DNA of 64,000 nt, taken from positions 12,340,068 to 12,404,067 of the forward strand of contig JAOANR010000014.1 in assembly GCA_030278955.1 (NCBI GenBank), read 5' to 3'. Position numbers and translations under genes: made by a program. Below the pieces are notes generated by a model that saw only the letters and a list, made by a program, of their open reading frames with translations, was not told the origin of the DNA and did no database searches. Positions 42,664 through 54,473 of the stretch are shown here, one piece after another; positions within the stretch are counted from its first letter, which is position 1, and each line of letters begins with the position of its first letter. This DNA comes from Hygrophila difformis (taxonomy: Eukaryota; Streptophyta; Magnoliopsida; Lamiales; Acanthaceae).

Positions 42664-44003
42664 CATGTTTTGGAGATCTAAATTATCGATGAGGGGTCAA
42701 GCGTGGGGGTTAGATGGGTATGGAAGAGGGCCAGAAAACTTATTGTTAGAGAGAATAAGAGAATGTAGGTTGAGCAGTTCTCCTACTTGATGTGGTACTT
42801 GTCCTTGAAGTTGGTTTGAAGAAAGATCTATCGTCTTCAATAGAGGCAGCCAGAATAAGGAAGATGGAATTGAACTGTTGATTTCATTTCGAGACAAGTC
42901 CAGAAACATCAAGCTGGTGAGGTTCTCAATTACAATAGGAATAGGACCACAAAAGTGATTGCTCGAGATGTTGAGTATCTGTAGATTTGAAAACTGAACA
43001 ATCGCAGGTGGAGAGCCAATGCCATTAAGATGGTTGAAACTCAAATCAAGGATAACTAGATTCCTCAAATTTCCGACTGCAGGGAAGATGGAGCCAATAA
43101 TTTGGTTACCACTCAGATCCAGAATCTCTAGCATTGTAAGATTTGTGAGTGAATGAGGTAGCTCGCCACCAATATTGCCTGAAGTCAAATAAAGCTTATA
43201 CAGACTCCTCAATTTCCTAATCCCAGGGAAGATAGAGCCAGTAATTTGGTTACCCCCGAGATCCAGAGTCTCTAGCAATGTAAGATTTGCGAGTGAAGGA
43301 GGTAGCTCACCAGTTGGATCATTTCTACCTAGATGGAGATGAGTCAAGTCGGACAAGTCACCAATTGCAAGTGGAATGCTCCCACTAAGATTTTTGTAAC
43401 CCAAATGAAGATATATTAGACTCCTCAATTTCCCAATTGCAGGGAAGATGGAACCGCTAATTTGTTTCTTATAAAGAATCAGCTGTCGTAGCTTTGTAAG
43501 ATTTGCAAGTGAAGGAGGTAGCTCACCACTTAGATCATTTACACTTAGATGGAGATGAGTCAAGTCGGAAAAATCACCAATTGCAAGTGGAATGCTCCCA
43601 CTAAGTTCGTTGTAACTCAAATCAACCCGTTCTAGACTCCTCAAATTCCCAACTTCAGGAAGATGGAACCACTAATTTTGTTCTAGTATAGATCCAGCCT
43701 TCGTAGCTTTGTAAGATTTGCGAGTGAATGAGGCAGGTTCCCTATTAAGCCCTCTTCCTCCATGGTTTTTTCCACGATGAGTCCAGCATCGTTGCATTTG
43801 ATGCCAGGCCAGTTGCAATGGTGGGATTTGGAAATGTTGTGTGACCACCACCCACTGGAAATGAGGGCATTGACTTCTGCTTCTTCTTGTGTTTGTTTAA
43901 AAAAAGAGGAATTTGATGGGGTTCCAGCTGCAGGCAGAAGAAGCATAGAAAAGCTAATTGAGAAGGAAAACCAAAGAGCAAGGAAACAAGAAAAACAAGG
44001 CAT
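42664..44003 (-). pseudogene. 5' half of a MIK2-like LRR receptor kinase (broken paralogue)
   Basis: ATG at 44003 (MPCFSCFLALW), signal peptide, LRR N-cap with WPGIKCNDAG, then LRRs. An in-frame TAG at 43681-43683 and a one-base deletion near 43661 ('caggaagatgg' where the intact gene has 'cagggaagatgg') break the frame, which resumes at 43644 and stays open to 42697. The sequence matches the intact gene until the codon run for DDLYL, then ends at a hAT fragment (42662). LRR arrangement differs from the intact gene by at least two extra repeats. Transmembrane and kinase parts are missing. The upstream ~150 bases match the intact promoter up to a Copia insertion at 44153. Confidence 0.9.
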
Positions 44004-44152
44004 GATCTTCCACTGACAGAGAGTGATCAGTAGTGTAATGGATTTGTTGATGAAAGCTTACCCTAGAGAAAAATTAATCTATGTAAAACACATGTAGCTT
44101 CTGAATTATTGAGAAGACTCAAGAGTAGCTTGACTTTCCAAGTCAATAATTT

Positions 44153-44424
44153 TATGGAATATGGTGATGCTGCTGCTGTGCGTGGAAGAGCTAAAGCCAA
44201 GCTCACAGGCATTGGCCGACTACCTTATGGGGCTCATTAATTACCATTTTGTAATTGTGTTCTTTGGGCTTTCGTATTGGGCCTTATCTATTCCTTTGTT
44301 CCTGAGTTAGTCTTAGTCCAGTAGTATATATTCAGTTGGAGTGTTTCCCTTCGGGGCTGTAATAACATTTTCTCAATTTCCTGAATAACATGCTCGTTTG
44401 TTTACCTTGCTCAAGTCTTCAACA
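44153..44424 (+). repeat. Copia 5' LTR
   Basis: 272 bases, starts TATGGAATATGG (first G of TG mutated) and ends TCAACA. Contains 'agtagtatatattcag' as a TATA candidate and 'cccttcggggctgtaat'. Confidence 0.9.
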
Positions 44425-44436
44425 TGGTATCAGAGC
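44425..44436 (+). promoter_or_regulatory. Primer-binding site, initiator tRNA-Met type
   Basis: TGGTATCAGAGC directly follows the 5' LTR, the standard PBS of plant Copia elements. Confidence 0.95.
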
Positions 44437-44543
44437 TCTTGATCCGTTCCATCACTTCCAAATTTCAATCCTAGATTCAATTTTACCATTACTATTTCTA
44501 TTTGAGATCCACTCAATTTAATTTTACCTAGTTTTACCTCTGT

Positions 44544-45509
44544 ATGGCGATCGATACTGAAAAGGAAACCGCTCCGGTGTGCAAGGAACTCTCCCTTACC
44601 ACTGCTGATCAGCCTCATCTCCAATTAACTCTGATTCAATTTGACAGTTCGAATTGGACCTCCTGGCGTGTAGCTGTGCGAAATGCCCTGCGAATCAAAT
44701 CCAAAAAGAAGTTCCTCACTGGTGTGTTTCCTATGCCTGCCAAAACCGATCCGAAGTATGAGCTGTGGATTTGTGTTGACTGCTTGGTTTAGAGTTGGTT
44801 GAGAAATTCTATGTCCTCTGAAGTTGCTCGGCAGCTCGTCCATATCAAAACCGCTCAAGTTCTTTGGGAAGAGCTGGAAGAAGTCATTTGCCAGAATAGT
44901 GGTCCTCATGTACTGATTCTGAAGAGGAAACTAGCAAATTTAACTCAAGGCAAAAGGTCTGTTACGAATTACTATAGTGATCTGAAAACTACCTGGCATG
45001 ATCTTAGAGCTTTGAAACCTTTCCCTGTTAGTAGTAGTGCTGAAACACTTAAGGCATTGAACGATTCAGATGAGTATGATCTCTTAGTGCAATATGTCAT
45101 GGGATTAAATGATGAGTTCTCTCATGTTGGAAATCAAATTCTCTTGATGAATCCACTGCCGTCTGTGAGTAAAGCTCATGGAATGGTATGTAGTATTGAT
45201 GCTCAAAAATGAACTTCTAATCCTTCTGCTGAAGAATCTAATGTGTCTGGTTTTGTCCATGCCTCTGTGGAGAATGGAAACTCTGATAAGTGTGGGAATG
45301 TTGTGTGCACCTACTGCAAAAAGGTCGGCCACACCAGGGAGAAGTGTTATCAACTTGCCAACAAGAATGCTATATGTGAACATTGCAAGAAAAGAAGACA
45401 CATAAAGGCCAACAGTTTTCAACTTACTGGTGTTGTGCCGGATTGGTACAAAACTCTAACTACGGAAAAGGGAAATGAAAGGCTCTTGTTGGTGCTGCTG
45501 CTGAGATAG
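44544..45509 (+). pseudogene. Copia gag (broken)
   Basis: Starts MAIDTEKETAPV. NWTSWRVAVRNALRIKSKKK is the usual N-terminal gag block. A TAG at 44790 and a TGA near 45209 interrupt it. A zinc knuckle CTYCKKVGHTREKC (about 45309-45350), a degenerate second copy CEHCKKRRHIKANSF and PDWYK follow. Capsid/nucleocapsid role in a live element; dead here. Confidence 0.85.
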
Positions 45510-45580
45510 CTACAGAGAAAGGGGAATCTTTTGACACTTCTCAGATAACTGATTCAGCCAGACTGTCTAAGATTGAAGAA

Positions 45581-46850
45581 ATGATTGAGAAGCTGGTTCG
45601 AACTCAAGCTGCAGCATCCATCATTACTCCAGTTGATTATGCTGGTGGAGTACTTCAACTGGTAGGTAGTTCTCACTCTCTTGCATCTCATATTTTGAAT
45701 GATTGTTGGCTCCTTGACTCGAGTGCAAGTTGTCACTTGTGCTCCAACCTTTCTTATCGCATTGAACCTCAACCATTCACATCTTTTAAAACTCTTGTAC
45801 TGCCAGACGGCTTAACAAAAGTACCCTCACACACTGGTTCAGTCATGGTTGGTGAGGGACTTTGGATTCCCAATGTCCACTATATGCCAGGGGTGGTTCT
45901 TAACCTACTGTCTATAAGCCAATTGATAAAAGACTTGAACTGTATTGTCATGATTGATCCTTCATCTTGCTCTCTACAGGACCTGAAAACTAAAAGGTTC
46001 CTTCTTAAAGCCCCACTGATAAAACAATCTCTACATTATTAAGAATAACTCCTCTTGTAAGGATCTTTCATCTCTTGCTATTAACTCTGTCTCCCTAGAT
46101 ACTGTTAAATCTGATTTGATATGGCATTATAGATTGGGTTATCCCTCATCTACTGGATTTGATATGGCATTATAGATTGGGTTATCCCTCATCTACTGTA
46201 ATGGCACATTTAGGCTTCACATCTAATATAACATCTACTTTACCTTGTGATATCTGTTACACTTCTAAAATACACAGATTACCTTTCCCTTTAAGTACCT
46301 CACATGTTATCTTGCCTTTTGATTTGATTCATTGTGACCTGTGGGGTCCTTTCACACCTTGTGATAGATCTAATTCCAGGTATATGTTAACCATTGTAGA
46401 TGATGCCTCTAGGGAAACTTGGATATATCTGTTGAGTCACAAATCTGATACAACATCTCTTCTGTCACAATTCTTTACTCTCATTAAAAATCAGTACAAT
46501 GGGGTTGTTAAAATTTTAAGGACTGACAATGCACTGAATTCTGCAACCAAAAATGTCTTACCCCTTTTAAAAGCTTTGGTATCATTCATCAAACCTCTTG
46601 TATCTATACTCCACGGCAAAATGGGCGGGTAGAAAGGAAACATCAACATCTCATTCAAGTTGCTAGGTCTCTCTTGTTAACATCTGGAATTTCCAAACTT
46701 TACTGGGGGATGCATTACTTACCTCAGTCTACATCATCAATCGTTTACCCACCAAAGTCCTTGGATGGAAGTCCCCATGTAAAGTTCTACTTGGTACTAA
46801 ACCTGACCTGTCCAACCTACACTCCTTTGGATGCTTATGCTACATGAAAA
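45581..46850 (+). pseudogene. Copia protease and integrase (broken)
   Basis: Protease active site reads WLLDSSASCH (about 45705), where the expected DSGA has Gly changed to Ser. GAG-pre-integrase with an H..H..C..C finger: IWHYRLGYPSS ... CDICYTSKIH (46162-46270). Integrase core: DLIHCDLWGPF (about 46325-46357), VDDASRETWIYLL, and KILRTDNA (about 46510). A 43-bp tandem duplication (46113-46198) shifts the frame between protease and integrase, and another frameshift follows 46632. Confidence 0.85.
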
Positions 46851-48970
46851 TTGCTGGTCCTCATATTGGAAAAGTGGATCCCATGGGTGTGAAAGCTGTG
46901 TACTTAGGAGTGGTCTCCACTCAAAAGGGTTTCAAGGTTCTTGATCTAGCTTCCAAAAAGGTCCACATCTCCAGGGATATCATCTTCTTTGATGACATAT
47001 TTCCATTGAAAAACTCAGGTTCCTCTGAGCTTCATAGCACAACTGAAACCTCCACTTCTCCCTCACCTTACATTGACCCTGGGCTGCCCACTGTAGTTCA
47101 ACATATGACCCCTTCTCCTGTGTTGCCTACTGCAACTCAGTCAAGTGCTTCTTCCTCTGAGGTGCCCACTGCACCATAGCTTCCAGTGCCCTCTCTTGTG
47201 ACTCCCACTGAATCACAGAGACATACCTCTTATGATCATTCCTCTGTGTCTCCCACTGTGTCACATCACTCAATTGACTCTGGAGAAGAATCCCTTGGTC
47301 CTTCTTCCTCTGTTTCTCCATCTCATATGAAGCAATGTCTTTCTTCTAATCCGGGTGCTCAGGTTCCAACTGCACTTGAGACAGGTATGCCTACAAGACC
47401 TCGAAGGGAGATCAAGAGACCTGCCAGGTATGATGACTACTATTGTTCATCTGCTATAGATCCCCACTTTGTGCCTTGTAATTTTGCTCAAGCTAATGGG
47501 ATTCCTCATTGGGATTCAGCTATAAAATCTGAACTGACTGCCCTTGAAACTAATGGCACTTGGGATGTAGTATCCTTACCTGCAGGGAAACGTCCTATCG
47601 GCTGCAAGTGGATTTTTAGAATCAAACACAAGTCAGACAGGACAATCAGCAAGTACAAGGCACGTCTAGTGGCAAAAGGTTTCAACCAAAGTATACGATA
47701 GATTACAGTGACACCTTTGCTTCTGTTGCCAAAACAGGAAGTGTCCGGATTCTCTTTGCTCTTGCTGCTTCTTTCAGGTGGTCCATATCCCAACTTGACA
47801 TCAATAATGCATTTCTCCATGGTACTCTTGAAGAGGAGATATATATATATATATTTGCACTGTCCACAAGGTTTGCAAGCTCCCTCTGGTAAAGTATGCA
47901 AACTGAAGAAATCACTTTATGGCTTGAAACAAGCTCCTCGACAGTGTCTACATTTCTCAAAGCCTCTTGTTATACCCCCACCTACAGTGATCAATGTGTT
48001 TTCACTAAATCTACTTCCCTAGGCCTTATGATTATTATTGTCTATGTTGATGATATGATGATTACAGGAGCCGATCAACAAGAAATCTCTCTAGTTAAAG
48101 TTGGTCTACATCAACAGTTTACAATCAAGGACTTAGGCACAGCAGCCTACTTTCTTGGTTTGGAAATATCATCTTCTTCAGCTGGTTACTCCATTACTCA
48201 GCAAAAGTACACTTCCGACCTGTTTGCTGAAATTGAGATCCCTAAAAACCCGAAATTTCATTCACTCTGCCCTGCTCATAAAACTCTTGGCCACAATGGA
48301 GTTCTGTTCAGGGATCCTCATCTCTATAGGAAAGCTGTTGGCAAATTACTTTATCTTGGCTTTTCTCGCCCGGACATTTGCTACAGTGTTCAGCAATTGA
48401 GTCAATACATGCAAGAACCCACTGAGGAGCATTGGAATGGGGTGGTGCAGGTCCTTCAATATCTACACAACAGTCCCTCTGTAGATCTCTTCTTCCCTTA
48501 TGGTCTGTCCCTATAACTGAAGGGATATTGTGATGCCGACTGGGGCAATTGCCCTATTACCCAAAAATATATTTCTTGTTTCTGTGTCTTCCTAGGGGGA
48601 TCTCTGGTAGCCTGGAAAACAAATAAACAAAACTATGTTTCGAAGAGTTCCACCGAGGCAGAATATCGAAGTTTAGGGGCAATGGCAACTGAAATGCTAT
48701 GGATTGGCAATCTATTCAAGAAGTTCAAGCTACCTTTGCCATCTCCTTTCCCCATTTTCTGTGATAATTCCTTTGCATCCAGCTGGTTAAGAATCATCTT
48801 CATCATGAGAGGACAAAACATATAGACATTGGATTTCTATATGTTCGGGATTACTTTCAACAGGGCTTCATCAACCCCATTTTTGTTCCTTCCAATCTGC
48901 AACTGGCCGATATGTTCACTAAAGGTCTTCCCACCAAAGTGTTCCTCTCTTGTTGCTCCAAGTTGAACCT
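46844..48970 (+). pseudogene. Copia reverse transcriptase and RNase H (broken)
   Basis: Integrase C-terminal linker rich in Ser/Pro/Thr (46990-47330, stop at 47177), then the RT start TNGTWDVVSLPAGKRPIGCKW (about 47555-47615) and KARLVAKGF; a stop at 47699, a (TA)n expansion at 47840-47852; KSLYGLKQAPRQ; catalytic YVDD (about 48042); FLGLEI; then RNase H with YCDADWGNC (about 48525-48550), SLVAWKTNKQ and SSTEAEYR (about 48645). Multiple frames, non-functional. Confidence 0.88.
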
Positions 48971-48987
48971 TTGGCGTGGTTCAACTT

Positions 48988-48997
48988 GCGGGGGGGA
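48988..48997 (+). promoter_or_regulatory. Copia polypurine tract
   Basis: Purine run (gcgggggggat region) immediately before the 3' LTR. Confidence 0.8.
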
Positions 48998-49271
48998 TGT
49001 GGAATATGGTGATGCTGCTGCTGTGCTTGGAAGAACTAAAGCCAAGCTCATAGGCGTTGGATGACTACCTTATTGGACTTATTAATTACCATTTTGTAAT
49101 TGTGTTCTTTTAGGCTTTCGTATTGGGCCTTATCTCTTCCTTTGTTCCCGAGTTAGTCTTAGTCCAGTAATATATATTCAGTTGGAGTGTTTCCCTTCGG
49201 GGCTGTAACAATATTTTCTCAATTTCCTGAATAACGTGCTCCATTTATTTACCTTGCTCAAGTTTTCAACA
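48998..49271 (+). repeat. Copia 3' LTR
   Basis: 274 bases, starts TGTGGAATATGG and ends TCAACA. It differs from the 5' LTR at well over ten positions by eye, so the insertion is not recent. Confidence 0.9.
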
Positions 49272-49685
49272 AAATTTGATAAAATTAAACAATTGAGGAA
49301 TGTGTGATAAAAAGTTGGATTTACAAAATTCATATACACTAGCTAGATTCAATTGATTTTATTTATATAGACTCCACGTATAGTTTGGGCTAACATTGTA
49401 GGCTCCCTATATATCTTTCATTGTTTAGAATATTTTGTGTAATTCTACTTTTTTTTTTATAAGATAATCCATTAAAATATATGGAGTTTTGAAGTCAATA
49501 GCCAGCTGAATATCTAAAGATTTTTAAAATCTTTTAAAATTTGTATTGAATACCTCACGATTTTAAAAACTTTTTAAAATAGGTATTGAATAGCTCATGA
49601 AGGTTTTCAATGACTTTTTAAAATCCAGATTGAATACACCAAAACTTTGAAAATTCGCCAAAATAACGCTTTTTAAAAAAAATCA
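49272..49685. repeat. Continuation of the duplicated kinase-upstream segment
   Basis: Aligns with 26425-27010 minus the MITE at 26448-26735. Shared words include 'aattaaacaattgagg' and 'ggagttttgaagtcaatag'. Confidence 0.7.
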
Positions 49686-49693
49686 TAATAAAG

Positions 49694-50248
49694 CAGTGGC
49701 AGACGTGTCACGTGTGTTGGGGCTTGGGGGAGCACCCCCCCCCCCCCCCCCCGAGTTCGAAGTTTGCCTATTAATTTTTATATAATTATGTTTATTTTTG
49801 CTATAGTAGAAATATTTTATCTATAGTTCCGCTCCTCCGAACTCAAACTTTGGCACTAATATTTTAAACAGTCGTGTAAATTTTAGTTATAATATAAATC
49901 ATTTTTCAGCAATTCACCGGAAAGAAGAGGAAAAAGAAGGCAACATGTTTCTTTGTTATGAGATTTTTTAACATTGGCTCATATTTTTTTTTCTTAATCA
50001 AATAAAATGATAAATTAGGCTCATTATTTAAAGTTGTAACTAGAATAGAGAGAGAGCTTAATCTTTTACTTTAGCAATACTAATAAGAAGGCTCGCGTAG
50101 AGTTAGATAAAGAGAAAGGCATTATTGGCGATCGGGAAAAATGAAAATCAAATCATAGTTATCCTACGAAAAATAAAAAATAAAATAAGGCGAAAATATT
50201 TGGTCGCATCCCCCGCCCCCTGACCCACACACTCTGCGTCCGCCACTG
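49694..50248. mobile_element. hAT non-autonomous element, 555 bp
   Basis: Left CAGTGGCAGACGTG and right CGCAGAGTG complement (ends 'ctctgcgtccgccactg'). The flanking octamers taataaag (49686-49693) and aaataaag (50249-50256) match at 7 of 8 positions. Includes a poly(C) run of 17 at 49736-49752. The site is unoccupied in the paralogous 27.0-kb sequence. Confidence 0.85.
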
Positions 50249-50256
50249 AAATAAAG

Positions 50257-51226
50257 TATTATAAGACGTGTTTGTGAATGTGTTGAACAATATTAATTGT
50301 GTTGTCAATGTGAGTGCATTCAACTTAAGACGTGTTGAATAATATTAAAGTAAAAGATGAAGAGACAAAAGGGAATAGAGAGAAAATGATGAAAGGGAAA
50401 AAGGAAAAGGAAGAGCAACGTGTTTGTTTTTGTTTTTGTGTTTTTTTTTTTTTTTTTACTACATTGCAATACTGCTTTTCAACTAGCTAACTTTATAGCT
50501 TTATTTTTGTTAGGTTAGAGAATGATATTGAGGGTAAGTCCAACATGAGTTTTGTAGTTTGTAATCTCTAATTTTCCTATCATTTGACCATATTTTATTT
50601 AGCCTTGTAACGAATCACATAAAATCATCTAAAGTCAGCTACTTGAAAACTCATGTAATTGTAATGTAGCAATTAGAAAAAAAAACTGAGGTAGTATTCG
50701 TTTGTACCGACAACCGTAAAATCTTCGATAGTTTCCATCTTATAGAGATTACTAATTCATGATTAGCAGTGTATTACTTTAGACTAAAGTTTTCCTTTTT
50801 CTCATGTTTTTCAATTGTTTTGTGAAGTTGATGGGGTGAGATATCTAACAGAAAATCAGCAAATGATAACTTTTGTCGAGCAGAATCATTCACTTAAATT
50901 TCTAAGCCATTTCCATATGATTAATATTATGTGGCCGACGATGGTTGTGGTTTTTTTGCTTCTTTACCAGTTATTTCACAAACATAGTCATAAATAAATG
51001 GCGCTGAGTCGTACGTATATATATATATATTCTATTATTTTATAGATTTTCCATTATATGTGAAGAATAAACTAAATAATTTAAAGGAAAAAAATAATTT
51101 TGACAAACTCAATAATATAAGGAAAAAAAAATAAGTACTCCGAACCATACAAAAATTACTATACTTTTTTTGAGTTATTAAGGGTAGAGTTTTTAATATA
51201 TTTTAATTATATATATAGAAAGATTT
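50257..51226. repeat. Duplicated kinase-upstream block, partly inverted
   Basis: 50300-50425 matches 27240-27360 (direct); 50435-50969 matches 28006-28511 (inverted); 50970-51222 matches 35305-35506 (direct). No gene is supported: the short frames inside also exist as mirror sequence in the other copy. 51227-51398 has no feature beyond a ~45-bp direct repeat with 51640-51690. Confidence 0.75.
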
Positions 51227-51409
51227 ATAATTTTGACATTACTAATTAACATATTCTACAAGGAGGGAAAAATTGCAAAAAATGTTCATTTTCTTTTCAT
51301 TTTGGTCCCATCCGCCCCCTTCGAATTTTTTACCCTTATTAGTCCACTTCGTTTGCTAATTAAAATCAAAATTCATCCTAAACTCACAAATCAAAATAAA
51401 TTAGCTGAC

Positions 51410-51581
51410 TGGAGGGGATTAAGGCTCTAGTCGCTTAAGCAAAGTCTCGGGTTCAAGCATTGTGTTGTGTATGCGAAACACAGCTTTGGGAGAAGCGCCC
51501 TTAATTGCCCATGCAAATCCCCTAGGGATTAGTTTTAGGTCCAATGTGGCATGGGGATACCCGGTTATTCACAAAAAAAAG
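51410..51581 (+). mobile_element. tRNA-derived SINE, ~170 bp, with target duplication
   Basis: B-box-like GGGTTCAAGCA (about 51448-51458) with an upstream A-box-like 'aaggctctagtcg', a body ending 'ccggttattcac' and an A-run. AATTAGCTGAC occurs at both sides (51399-51409, 51587-51597), and with one mismatch the duplication reaches 16 bases. Two truncated relatives lie at 41403 and 42078. 51598-51970 holds no other feature. Confidence 0.9.
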
Positions 51582-51970
51582 AAATCAATTAGCTGACGTG
51601 GCAAGATTTAATCATTTGGAGAGAAATTTTTTTTCCCCAAAAACATCATTTTTCTTTTCATTTTGTCCGAATCCGCCCTCTACAACCCTTGTAAATAATT
51701 GGCTTCAACTATTGTGACTATTACATTAAATATATTCTACTTTTGTGCATTATATTCTGTTCTTTTTGGTTTTTACCGTCCACATTATACTGTCACAACT
51801 ACAATTAAGATATTTCCAATGCATATCATATTTCGTCAAACATAAAAAACATAATCAGATGCATTACATATTCTCATTATAATGTTATCAAATATTCGGA
51901 TCGAAATTACATATTTCATTGGCGTCTTCCTTCCAAAAGAAAATGAATATTTAAACATTGACACAATCGA

Positions 51971-52195
51971 GGGGAAAAAACCCAAATAGTCCCCCATCTT
52001 TCCGTGATTTCTCCTTTGGTCCCATAATATTACCGTTCACCTAATCAATCCATTATGTTTCCTAATCCACGCCAAAAGCATCCCATACGCGTTTAATGAC
52101 CCCAAAGCTGACGTGTCCCAAGATTAAGCAATTAACCATTTCAGACGCTGACGTGGCAATTGGTTTTATGCCAAATTGGATTTGGGGGAAAATTA
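51971..52195 (+). repeat. Left terminal inverted repeat of the MULE
   Basis: Aligns with the reverse complement of 55700-55933 at about 85-90% by eye ('aatagtcccccatctttccg', 'ccaaaagcatcccatacgc', 'gattaagcaattaacca'). Confidence 0.92.
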
Positions 52196-52360
52196 CCCGT
52201 GTTCCCACTCTTCCGGCACCTTAAAGGAATTAAAAGCACAAATCCCTAATTTTGAACCCCCTTCACCCCTTACCCCTCGAACACTTAGCGTCGCCGTCCC
52301 CCTTACCTTCTTTCATCACGAACACTCGGCGGCCGAGTTCCAGTTCCGACTGGACGTGGA

Positions 52361-54473
52361 TTGAAGTATTTTGGGGCCACAGTTGTCGAACGGAAGCCGC
52401 GGCTTGTGCGAGTGGAAATGGGCAACAAAGCCGCCGCGACATTGAGGCCCGAAAGCGAACATTCGTGGCCACTCCCGGACTATGGTAAGATCCTTTTGTC
52501 AATTTGTGGTTTTGTCTGTTGTGTATCAAAACCCATCGCTTTATTGGAAAAAAAAATTGATTTCCATGTGGTCCCTGTCGACATTGTTTGTTTATGGTCG
52601 GTGAGGGCATTTATGTCGCGTGTGTCACCGACCGAAAGGAATTTTACTATGAGAAAACAACGTGAGCAGTACAATAGCTTTGTCGAGTAAAGGCACACTG
52701 TTTTTGACCCTTTTGTATTGTTTATTTCTGCCCCCATGTTGTTGACAAGGTTTTCAATGTTATTCATGTCTGAATTTTGGTCCAATTGTTATTTGCAGAG
52801 CCCGATGGGGATAGGGTAACTCTAACTATTCATAATGGTGGTAAAGTGTCGAATGGAGTGCACATTTCAGATAAAGGGGATACAGTTATTTTTATGTATG
52901 ATTATGTTCTTGTGAAGGATTTAACAATTCATGGCCTGACAAAATTTGCACAGTACTTATGTTCGGGGAATGAGTTTAGTATGTATATGGCTGTTGGGAG
53001 TGAAATTCGGTTGGTGAGGGATGAGACAATTATTGGTGCAGCCTTAAAGGGGTTGGGGGGGGGGGGGGGGGTAAGGGAATTACACTTGTACATTGTTGAG
53101 AGAAATGAAGATGATGAGAGGGCAGAACAGGAAAGCATGTCTGATGAGGATGAATTGGCTAACTTAAGTGCATTTAGTGATTCGGATGAACCTTATGAGT
53201 ACGATATGAGAGAGGAGAGTGAATCTCATGATGATGAAGATGAAGTTGAGAATGTGTTCCAGAGAGCTATGTCAAGAAGGGCTGAATTGGTGAACACAAA
53301 TACTAACAAAGGGAAACAAAAAGTTCAAGGCAATGATGTTTTGACTGAGGAACCGGATCAAGAGTTTGATGAGGATGAGGATATAAATTTAAGTGGGGAT
53401 GAGCTTAACACTCCAAAGGGATCCGATGAGGATGAGGATGAGGATGAGGTTGATGAGACACCTACCTTCCTTGTGTTCAATACTAATGACATATTTGATC
53501 CAAAGTTCAAGCTTGGGATGGTGTTTGGCACCAAACGTGAGCTAAAATTAGCCATTCAATCCTATGCCATAAATGAAAAAAAGGAGTATCAAGTTTCTTA
53601 ATAATGACAACAGAAGGCTCATTGCAAGGTGTGCCGATGAGCATTGTCCTTGGATTTTGAGGGGGCTGCCGGCTCCTACAGAATCAAGTTTTAGAATTAG
53701 AGAGTTGGTGGATAAACATACTTGCAGGGTAAGAAATGAAGTGGAGAATGTCACCTCTACTTGGCTAGCAAAAAAATTCAAGGACAGGTTTATCAATGAC
53801 CCGAACCGCAACATGAAGGCATTTAGATTAGAGACTGTGAAGGATTTGAAGGTACAAATTTCATCTCACCATGCTTATAAGGCAAGAAGAAAGGATATCA
53901 AATTGATAGAAGGACCTGGAGCTAAGCAGTATGAACTGTTATGGAGCTTTTCAGAGGAGTTGAAGAGGAGCAACCCTGGGTCTACTGTCATAATTGAGAC
54001 TTATGGGAGTGATGGGAGAAACCGATTTGATAGAATTTATGTGTGTCTTCATGCCTTGAAGGAGGGGTTTATTGCTGCTTGTAGGCCAGTTATTTGCATG
54101 GATGGTGCTTGCCAATGTAAGCTATTCTAACACCATTAACACTTTGTATTTATTATGGTCTAAATGCACAATATACTTGATATAACTATTTTTAATGTTG
54201 TAGAAAGGGAATGTGAATGATGAGCTGCTAGAACAAGATAGGGAAGAGCTCGAGGCAGCAATGATGGAATGCATGACACAAGTTGACACTCAAGTGCCAC
54301 CTTCCCAGACCTCAGTCGAAATGGTCATACCTGCTCAGTTTAGGGACTCGGGAGATGGATCACAAATCATGTCCAGGCCTGTTGTCACTATTATGCATAA
54401 TGGCAAGAAGTTTATGAAAGTTTCTACCCTTCTCAAAAAGGCAACTGAAGACCGTGGGAAGAAGAAATTATGA
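52361..54473 (+). pseudogene. MULE transposase (mudrA-like), internally deleted
   Basis: Exon 1 (to 52484, ...HSWPLPDY) splices with GT at 52485 to AG at 52797-52798, restoring E-PDGDRV in phase. Exon 2 holds an N-terminal domain (52799-53090), a run of 17 G at about 53054-53070, acidic repeats (53110-53460), the DNA-binding domain FDPKFKLGMVFGTKRELKLAIQ (about 53495-53560) and its zinc-binding CADEHCPW and HTC residues. An A-run at 53576-53583 carries a frameshift. The frame then continues to VICMDG at 54100, where the catalytic domain should start, and ends. After a piece of intron (54117-54203) only a C-terminal tail follows (54204-54473, ending RGKKKL). The DDE core and SWIM finger are missing, so the element cannot make a working transposase. 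Confidence 0.88.

Larger units (their letters stand above)
44153..49271 (+). mobile_element. Ty1/Copia LTR retrotransposon, ~5.1 kb, degenerate
   Basis: Order: 5' LTR, PBS, gag with CCHC knuckle, protease, GAG-pre-integrase, integrase, reverse transcriptase, RNase H, PPT, 3' LTR. That order (integrase before RT) is Copia. Flanks 'aattt' (44148-44152) and 'aaattt' (49272-49277) suggest a 5-bp target duplication. The insertion split the upstream region of the broken kinase copy, since the two flanks are contiguous at 26420-26440. Many stops and frameshifts indicate age. Confidence 0.95.

Noticed and set aside
50435..50997. Short plus-strand ORF as a gene at 50815
   Set aside because: It lies in the inverted copy of 28006-28511; no domain and no conservation of a frame.
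53110..53460. Acidic-repeat protein as an independent host gene
   Set aside because: It is the linker region of the MULE transposase, with the same exon border as the copy at 480.
54117..54203. Functional intron joining the two 3' parts of the MULE transposase
   Set aside because: Joining 54116 to 54204 gives an immediate stop and the wrong phase; it is better read as a deletion scar plus the end of a later intron.
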